NCBI GenBank assembly: GCA_900539095.1
Contig: UQAR01000002.1
Coordinates: 8,099 to 72,098 of the forward strand
DNA: 64,000 nt
Reading direction: 5' to 3'
From: an uncultured Ruminococcus sp.
GTDB taxonomy: Bacteria; Bacillota; Clostridia; Oscillospirales; Ruminococcaceae
Shown: positions 58,924-64,000 of the stretch, one piece after another
How positions within the stretch are numbered: the stretch's first letter is position 1
How the letters are laid out: every line of letters begins with the position of its first letter
Notes under the pieces: model-generated
Seen by the model: the letters and a program-made list of their open reading frames with translations, nothing else
Databases searched by the model: none
What the model was told of the DNA's origin: nothing
Program-made: the position numbers and the translations under genes

Positions 58924-60681
58924 ATGATAAAACTGCTTAAAAACATGGGCAGGCGTGAGGTCTTTATGGCTGTTCTTTGTGCACTGCTGGTGCTGGGACA
59001 GGTGTATTTTGACCTGACGCTGCCTGACTATATGACTGACCTGACCATGATGCTCAACACGACAGGCAGTGAAACTTCCGATATCCTGAACGTCGGACTT
59101 AAAATGCTGGGCTGCACCCTTGCAAGTGCCGCTCTTGCTATCTGCTGCGGCTATCTTTCCGCAAAGACTGCCTCAGGATTAAGCTACACTGTAAGAGAAA
59201 AGCTTTTTAACCACGTTATGGATATGGGCAGCGAGGAGATGCAGGACTTTTCCATACCGAGCCTTATAACAAGGACAACAAACGACATCACACAGATACA
59301 GATGATAGTGTCAATGGGACTTCAGATGATAATAAAATCGCCTATCATGGCGGTTTGGGCTGTTATAAAGATACTGGGCAAGAGCTGGGAGCTTTCGGCT
59401 GTTACGGCGGCGTTCGTTGTGGTGATATGCGTGTTCGTTCTTGCGGTAATGGCGACCTGCATACCGAGATTCCGTATCGTTCAAAAACTCACCGATAAGA
59501 TAAACCGTGTGGCAAGAGAGAACCTCACGGGAATAAACGTTGTTCACGCTTTCAACGCTGAGAAATATCAGAACGACAAGTTCGATGTTCCAAGCAAGGA
59601 TATGATGAACACACAGCTCAAAAACCAGAGAATGTTCGCACTTATGATGCCGGTTATGAACATCGGCATGAACGGTCTTACACTGGCTATCTACTGGCTG
59701 GGTGCTGTGCTTATCGAACAGGTGGCACTGACTGCGGTGCAGGACAGGATAACGCTTTTTAGCAACGTGGTGGTATTCAGCACATACGCCACATATGTGG
59801 TAATGTCATTTATGATGCTCGTTATGATATTCATGATGCTCCCTGCGGCTCAGGTATCTGCAGAGCGTATCAACGAAGTGCTTGAGCGTGACGTGAACAT
59901 AAAAGAGGGCAGCGTCAGCGAAGGCAATGAGCAGGGCACTGTTGAGTTCAAAAATGTTTCATTCAGATATCCTCACGCATCTGAGGACGAGCTGAGCAAC
60001 ATAAGTTTCAAGATAGAAAAGGGTCAGACCCTTGCTATAATCGGTGCGACAGGCAGCGGCAAGACAACGCTTATCAGCCTTATTCCTAGATTTTATGACG
60101 CAACAGACGGCGAAGTCCTTGTGGACGGCGTGAACGTTAAGGACTATAAGTTCGACACCCTTTATGACAAGCTTGGATATGTAACGCAAAAGGCTGTGCT
60201 TTTTGCAGGCAGTATAAGAGAAAACGTATTTTTCGGCGAAAGCGGTGCACCTGAAACAGACGAAGAGCTTGGCAACGCCATAGCACTTTCTCAGGCGGAA
60301 GAGTTCGTTCAAAAGCTGCCTGACGGAACAGAACACATGATATCACAAATGGGCAGGAATGTTTCAGGCGGACAGAAACAGCGTTTGTCTATTGCAAGGG
60401 CATTGTCAAGAAAGCCTGAGATACTTGTGTTTGACGATTCTTTCTCGGCCCTCGACTACAAGACAGACGCAAAGCTCAGAGAGGGTCTTAACGAAAAGCT
60501 TGGGGACACAACAAAGATAATCGTTGCACAGAGAATAAGCACTATCCGCCATGCAGACAAGATAATAGTTCTTGACCGTGGCGAGGCTGTGGGCATGGGA
60601 ACTCATGATGAGCTTATGAAAAACTGCGACGTATACAAAGAGATAGCACTTTCACAGCTTAGTGCGGCAGAACTTGCATAG
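58924..60681 (+). CDS. ABC exporter half-transporter A (degenerate ATP site subunit)
   Basis: The 585-aa protein has six transmembrane helices (about 15-320) and a C-terminal ATPase. Walker A is GATGSGKTT and the signature NVSGGQKQRL. Walker B is ILVFDDSFSALD, where Asp replaces the catalytic Glu, and the switch is VAQRIST, where Gln replaces His. These changes mark the degenerate half of heterodimeric exporters of the LmrCD/BmrCD type. The partner is encoded 16 bases downstream. AAAGGAGG precedes the ATG. Confidence 0.93.
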   Translation: MIKLLKNMGRREVFMAVLCALLVLGQVYFDLTLPDYMTDLTMMLNTTGSETSDILNVGLKMLGCTLASAALAICCGYLSAKTASGLSYTVREKLFNHVMDMGSEEMQDFSIPSLITRTTNDITQIQMIVSMGLQMIIKSPIMAVWAVIKILGKSWELSAVTAAFVVVICVFVLAVMATCIPRFRIVQKLTDKINRVARENLTGINVVHAFNAEKYQNDKFDVPSKDMMNTQLKNQRMFALMMPVMNIGMNGLTLAIYWLGAVLIEQVALTAVQDRITLFSNVVVFSTYATYVVMSFMMLVMIFMMLPAAQVSAERINEVLERDVNIKEGSVSEGNEQGTVEFKNVSFRYPHASEDELSNISFKIEKGQTLAIIGATGSGKTTLISLIPRFYDATDGEVLVDGVNVKDYKFDTLYDKLGYVTQKAVLFAGSIRENVFFGESGAPETDEELGNAIALSQAEEFVQKLPDGTEHMISQMGRNVSGGQKQRLSIARALSRKPEILVFDDSFSALDYKTDAKLREGLNEKLGDTTKIIVAQRISTIRHADKIIVLDRGEAVGMGTHDELMKNCDVYKEIALSQLSAAELA

Positions 60682-60697
60682 AAAGGGGGACTGCACA

Positions 60698-62476
60698 ATG
60701 AGAAAATACGAAAAGGCTAGTAAGGGCGAAATGGCGTCCGCAATGAAAAAGATAATAGAGTATATGCGTGGCAGTATCGGTATCGTTGCCGTGGCATTGG
60801 TACTTGCGGCGTTGGGTGCGGTGCTGACTATCATAGGACCTGACAAGGTGGGCGAGATAACCGACCTTATGGCAGACGGGCTTATGACAGGCATTGACCT
60901 TAAAGCGGTGGCAAGGGTAGGAATATTCCTTGGAGCGATATATATTTCAAGCTCGCTGTTCACATTCATTCAGCAGTATATAATGGCGACAGTCACCTTG
61001 AAAATGTCATACAGAATGAGGAGAGACCTTTCAAGAAAGATAAACTGCGTTCCGCAGAAGTATTTCAACTCACATTCGCAGGGCGATATACTCAGCCGTA
61101 TCACAAATGATGTATCGACTTTGCAGCAGGGCCTTACAAACAGCCTGCCTACTATAATAAGTGCGGCGGCACAGTTTGTCGGCTGCCTTATAATGATGTT
61201 CGTCACAGAATGGCGTCTTGCACTTGTGTCACTGCTTATAACGTTTTTTGGACTTTTCCTGATAGTTTTCATAATGTCAAAGTCCCAGAGATACTTCCTT
61301 GACAGGCAGGAAAGCTTGGGCAAGCTCAACGGATATGTTGAAGAGATGTATTCAGGTCACGAGGTGGTAAGGATATCCCGTGGAGCAGAAAATGTCAAGA
61401 AACATTTTGGTGGACTTAACGAGGCGGTATACAACGCAAACTGGAAGTCACAGTTTCTTTCAGGCATGATGCAGCCGCTTATGAACGTTATCGGAAATAT
61501 TGCATACGTTGCAGTATGCGTGTTCGGCTCAATGCTTGCACTTAACGGCACTATAAAGTTCGGCGTTATAATCTCATTTATACTTTATGTAAGACTTTTC
61601 ACATCTCCTCTTGGTCAGATAGCACAGGGCATGACGAATATGCAGACAGCCTCTGCGTCAGCTCAGAGAATATTTGACTTTATCGAAAGCGAAGAGCTTT
61701 CAGACGAGAGCGGAAAGAGCAGTGAAGTCCCTGAGGTAAAGGGCAACGTAAGCTTTGAAAATGTACGTTTCAGCTATCCTGATACTCCTGACAAGGTGAT
61801 AATAAAGAACTTCTCCGCAGAGGTAAAGGCAGGACAGAAGGTGGCTATCGTCGGACCTACCGGAGCAGGCAAGACCACTATGGTAAATCTGCTTATGAGA
61901 TTTTTCGAGATAAACAGCGGAAATATCTCCATAGACGGCACGCCTATATCACAGCTCAGCCGTGAAACGGTGCACAATATGTTCAGCATGGTTTTGCAGG
62001 ACACATGGCTTTTTGAGGGCACTGTAAGAGAAAACCTTGTATACAACATGGAGGGCATAAGCGACGAGTCCCTTGAAAGAGTGTGCAAAGCCTGCGGTCT
62101 TGATAAGTTCGTTCACACTCTGCCAAATGGCTTTGATACTGTGCTTTCAGAAAGCGTGGCTATATCAGCAGGTCAGAAACAGCTTTTGACTATTGCAAGG
62201 GCAATGCTCCAGAACGCACCTATGCTCATACTTGATGAGGCGACCTCGTCAGTTGACACAAGAACGGAGCTGCTCATACAAAGGGCAATGGATAAGCTCA
62301 CAAAGGGCAGAACGAGTTTTGTTATCGCACACAGGCTCTCGACTATCAAAAACGCAGACCTGATACTTGTAATGCGTGACGGCGACGTAATAGAAAGCGG
62401 CGACCATGAAACGCTTATGGCAAAGGGAGGTTTTTACGCAGAACTTTACAACAGCCAGTTCGATCAGGCGTCATAA
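60698..62476 (+). CDS. ABC exporter half-transporter B (catalytic ATP site subunit)
   Basis: The 592-aa protein has the ABC exporter fold. Walker A is GPTGAGKTT, Walker B LILDEATSSVD keeps the catalytic Glu, and IAHRLST keeps the switch His. The signature is AISAGQKQLL, where Ala replaces the first Gly of SGGQ. Thus the canonical ATP site is formed by this subunit's Walker motifs with the partner's SGGQ, and the other site is weak, the complement of subunit A. The frame is open from 60662, but AAAGGGGG precedes the ATG at 60698. Substrate is unknown; drug or peptide export is likely. Confidence 0.93.
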   Translation: MRKYEKASKGEMASAMKKIIEYMRGSIGIVAVALVLAALGAVLTIIGPDKVGEITDLMADGLMTGIDLKAVARVGIFLGAIYISSSLFTFIQQYIMATVTLKMSYRMRRDLSRKINCVPQKYFNSHSQGDILSRITNDVSTLQQGLTNSLPTIISAAAQFVGCLIMMFVTEWRLALVSLLITFFGLFLIVFIMSKSQRYFLDRQESLGKLNGYVEEMYSGHEVVRISRGAENVKKHFGGLNEAVYNANWKSQFLSGMMQPLMNVIGNIAYVAVCVFGSMLALNGTIKFGVIISFILYVRLFTSPLGQIAQGMTNMQTASASAQRIFDFIESEELSDESGKSSEVPEVKGNVSFENVRFSYPDTPDKVIIKNFSAEVKAGQKVAIVGPTGAGKTTMVNLLMRFFEINSGNISIDGTPISQLSRETVHNMFSMVLQDTWLFEGTVRENLVYNMEGISDESLERVCKACGLDKFVHTLPNGFDTVLSESVAISAGQKQLLTIARAMLQNAPMLILDEATSSVDTRTELLIQRAMDKLTKGRTSFVIAHRLSTIKNADLILVMRDGDVIESGDHETLMAKGGFYAELYNSQFDQAS

Positions 62477-62497
62477 TAGAATAAAGTTTGCATACAA

Positions 62498-62527
62498 AAA
62501 ACGCACAGACATTCATCTGTGCGTTTT
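62498..62527. terminator. Bidirectional terminator after the ABC operon
   Basis: Arms AAAACGCACAGA and TCTGTGCGTTTT (12 bp, 6-base loop) with A/T tracts on both sides, shared with the leftward LCP gene. Confidence 0.9.
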
Positions 62528-62544
62528 CTTTATGATGTGAGATA

Positions 62545-63951
62545 TCAGTTTCCGTAGATATTATCTCTCAGATAATCTATGTTAGCAGCAAAGTCTATGC
62601 CGATAACGCTCATGCCTCTTATGGTGAGATACTGCCATGTGTCATCAGCAGGCACTCTGCACTGTTCAAGGTCGTAGCTTAGATATGTGGCTGAGTTGAG
62701 GATAAGTGAGAAGATCTCGTCCTCTTGCATATTCGTCGTTACCTTAGGAAGTATCTCGTCAAGGAGATCAGTCAGCTGAGTTATGCTTGCACCTTTCATT
62801 TTCTCAAAGAGCTTTGAAAGGACAGTTCTTTGTCTTTCAGATCTTCCAAAGTCAGTTCCTACATATCTTATTCTTGCATAGGAAAGAGCCTGTGCACCGT
62901 TAAGTGTGTAAGTGCCGCCTTTTGAGAGTGTATATGCATCTGTGTTTCTGCCTTCAAGTGAGTTTATTTCATAAAGTCCGGCATTTATATATGGTACTTC
63001 TTCATCGGTAACATCTATCTCTACTCCGTCAAGTGCGTCAACAACTGTTTCAAATGAATAGAAGTTTACCTGAACGTACTTATTTATCTCTATTTTGAAG
63101 TTGTCCTCTATGGTTCTCACAAGAAGGTCAGGTCCGCCATAAGCATATGCGTGATTAAGTCTTGTGGATTCGACATCAGGGATAGCGAGGTAAATATCTC
63201 TCAGGAACGAAGTCATTATGATCTTGTCGGTCTTTTTATTTATTGAAACAAGTATCATACTGTCTGACCGTCCTCTTTCACTAGGATCTCTCGTATCAGT
63301 TCCTATGAGGAGAATGTTGTAAACGTCTTTATCCTTCATTACGTCATAGGCGTAATCTTCAAGGTTTTTCTTTATTGCGTCTTCTACGGCGTCTATATCT
63401 TCTTGAGGTGAATCAGGTTCGGAGGTAAGGTCATCGTCTATATTTATTGAATCAAGTATCTCATATTTACCGTCATCAGGGACGATGTTAATTTTGTTTA
63501 TGTAATGATAAATGATACCCACAAGCACGCATATGATTATGATGATTACGCCAAGAACTATTGCAAGTGCGATGAGCAGCTTTTTCTTTTTGGACATTTT
63601 TTTCTTCTTGCCCTTTTGTGTGCCCTTGCTGTTCTTGCCTGACTGAGCAGGCTTTGTGCCGTTTGAAGTTTTTTTCACAGTGCCTTGTGTGCTCTTGTGA
63701 GGCCTGCCGTTTTGCGGGGTCGGCTTTTTGCCTGAGTGACCTGCGGCGGAAGAGCTTTTCTGCCCGCTGTGGTGCTGTGAACTCTTCGGATGACCGTTTG
63801 CTATAACAGGTCTTGCACTGCTGTGAACGCTTGTGCTGCCTGAGTGTTGTGCACCTGAACTGTGGTGCTGTGTACTGCCGGAATGTGCTGCACCTGAAGT
63901 ATGATGCTGTGGCTGTGCACCGGCTGAACGTTGTGCAGGACTGTGCTGCGT
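62545..63951 (-). CDS. LytR-CpsA-Psr (LCP) family glycopolymer ligase, 5' end missing
   Basis: The frame is cut by the end of real sequence at 63951, so the true start lies beyond the contig. About 469 codons remain. The cytoplasmic N-terminal 115 residues are Ser/His/Gly/Gln-rich and low complexity, then very basic (KGKKKKMSKKKK). One transmembrane helix (about 127-150) and the LCP domain (about 200-440) follow. The domain has LLIGTDTRDPSERGRSDSMILVSINK, TSFLRDIYLAIP, RLNHAYAYGG, DALDGVEIDV and LSYARIRYVGTDFGRSERQRTVL. LCP enzymes attach teichoic acids or capsules to peptidoglycan. An apparent GTG start at 63966 lies in adapter sequence and is false. Confidence 0.9.
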   Translation of the reverse strand, partial: TQHSPAQRSAGAQPQHHTSGAAHSGSTQHHSSGAQHSGSTSVHSSARPVIANGHPKSSQHHSGQKSSSAAGHSGKKPTPQNGRPHKSTQGTVKKTSNGTKPAQSGKNSKGTQKGKKKKMSKKKKLLIALAIVLGVIIIIICVLVGIIYHYINKINIVPDDGKYEILDSINIDDDLTSEPDSPQEDIDAVEDAIKKNLEDYAYDVMKDKDVYNILLIGTDTRDPSERGRSDSMILVSINKKTDKIIMTSFLRDIYLAIPDVESTRLNHAYAYGGPDLLVRTIEDNFKIEINKYVQVNFYSFETVVDALDGVEIDVTDEEVPYINAGLYEINSLEGRNTDAYTLSKGGTYTLNGAQALSYARIRYVGTDFGRSERQRTVLSKLFEKMKGASITQLTDLLDEILPKVTTNMQEDEIFSLILNSATYLSYDLEQCRVPADDTWQYLTIRGMSVIGIDFAANIDYLRDNIYGN

Positions 63952-64000
63952 CTGTCTCTTATACACATCTCCGAGCCCACGAGACTAAGGCGAATCTCGT
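63952..64000. other. Illumina Nextera adapter contamination at contig end
   Basis: From 63952 the bases start CTGTCTCTTATACACATCT, the Nextera transposase mosaic end, then CCGAGCCCACGAGAC (read-2 adapter). TAAGGCGA at 63986-63993 equals the i7 index N701, and ATCTCGT is the start of the P7 flow-cell sequence. It is not genomic. The reverse strand yields the well-known artefactual peptide start MYKRQ. Confidence 0.98.

Overview
The window looks like chromosome of a low-to-moderate GC, Gram-positive, sporulation-competent (or recently so) clostridium, most likely a Ruminococcus-like gut member of the Oscillospiraceae. The reasons are gene order and content: the priA-def-fmt-rsmB-rlmN-prpC-prkC-rsgA-thiN-spoVM row, a tepA/ylzJ/spoIIIE neighbourhood, spoIIGA-sigE and sigG, an IspH/ribosomal-S1 fusion, a dnaD-dnaI pair, cyclic-lactone (Agr) signalling, and promoters of the TTGACA-17-TATAAT type. 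No phage, IS element, rRNA or CRISPR array was seen. The assignment is by recognition of families, not by database search.

Layout. 1-8.6 kb: translation/phosphosignalling operon running rightward, ending in a 27-codon spoVM gene. 8.6-10.5 kb: a tRNA-Leu(UAA) gene and a MATE transporter, both leftward. The MATE promoter carries a perfect palindrome and its leader an intrinsic terminator. 10.5-15.9 kb: a GGDEF-REC-HD-GYP protein, a membrane-anchored lipase-like protein, then dnaD-dnaI. 16-17.1 kb: agrD-agrB plus an unrecognised 75-aa gene. 17.2-27.5 kb: metabolic and envelope genes (GNAT, P-loop ATPase, esterase, VanY-like M15 protein, GH2, dprA, purA, lipoprotein). 27.5-38.8 kb: tepA, ylzJ-like, uppP, spoIIIE/ftsK, ComEC-like hydrolase, DUF3006, RpiR regulator, flavoprotein, a Cmk-PlsC fusion and an IspH-S1 fusion. 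38.9-45.7 kb: class A PBP, rRNA methyltransferase, HAD phosphatase, AIM24 protein, then rpsB-tsf with a structured leader. 45.7-53 kb: sporulation regulators (ylmC-like, a Spo0A-like protein with a degenerate receiver, sigG, spoIIGA-sigE) interspersed with NAGPA, GT2-GtrA and SnoaL-LytTR genes. 53-58.2 kb: M18 aminopeptidase, lytic transglycosylase, coaE, sua5, prfA, DUF951. 58.4-64 kb: MarR-regulated heterodimeric ABC exporter and a truncated LCP ligase gene.

How the parts fit. Peptidoglycan and growth-state sensing recur (PrkC/PrpC, UppP, PBP, LCP, lytic transglycosylase, M15). So do the two compartment programmes of sporulation: SpoIIGA/SigE and SpoVM for the mother cell, SigG for the forespore, and SpoIIIE for DNA translocation. 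Perfect or near-perfect Spo0A-box cores lie upstream of the Spo0A-like gene, between dnaD and agrD, and upstream of spoIIGA.

The last 49 bases are not biological. They match an Illumina Nextera transposase adapter plus i7 index and flow-cell sequence, and they create a false start codon for the final CDS. The most interesting biology is the agrD-agrB-unknown cassette with predicted signal core CCFCI, the degenerate Spo0A paralogue, the layered control region of the MATE gene, the Cmk-PlsC fusion, and the M15 protein lacking its usual catalytic glutamate.
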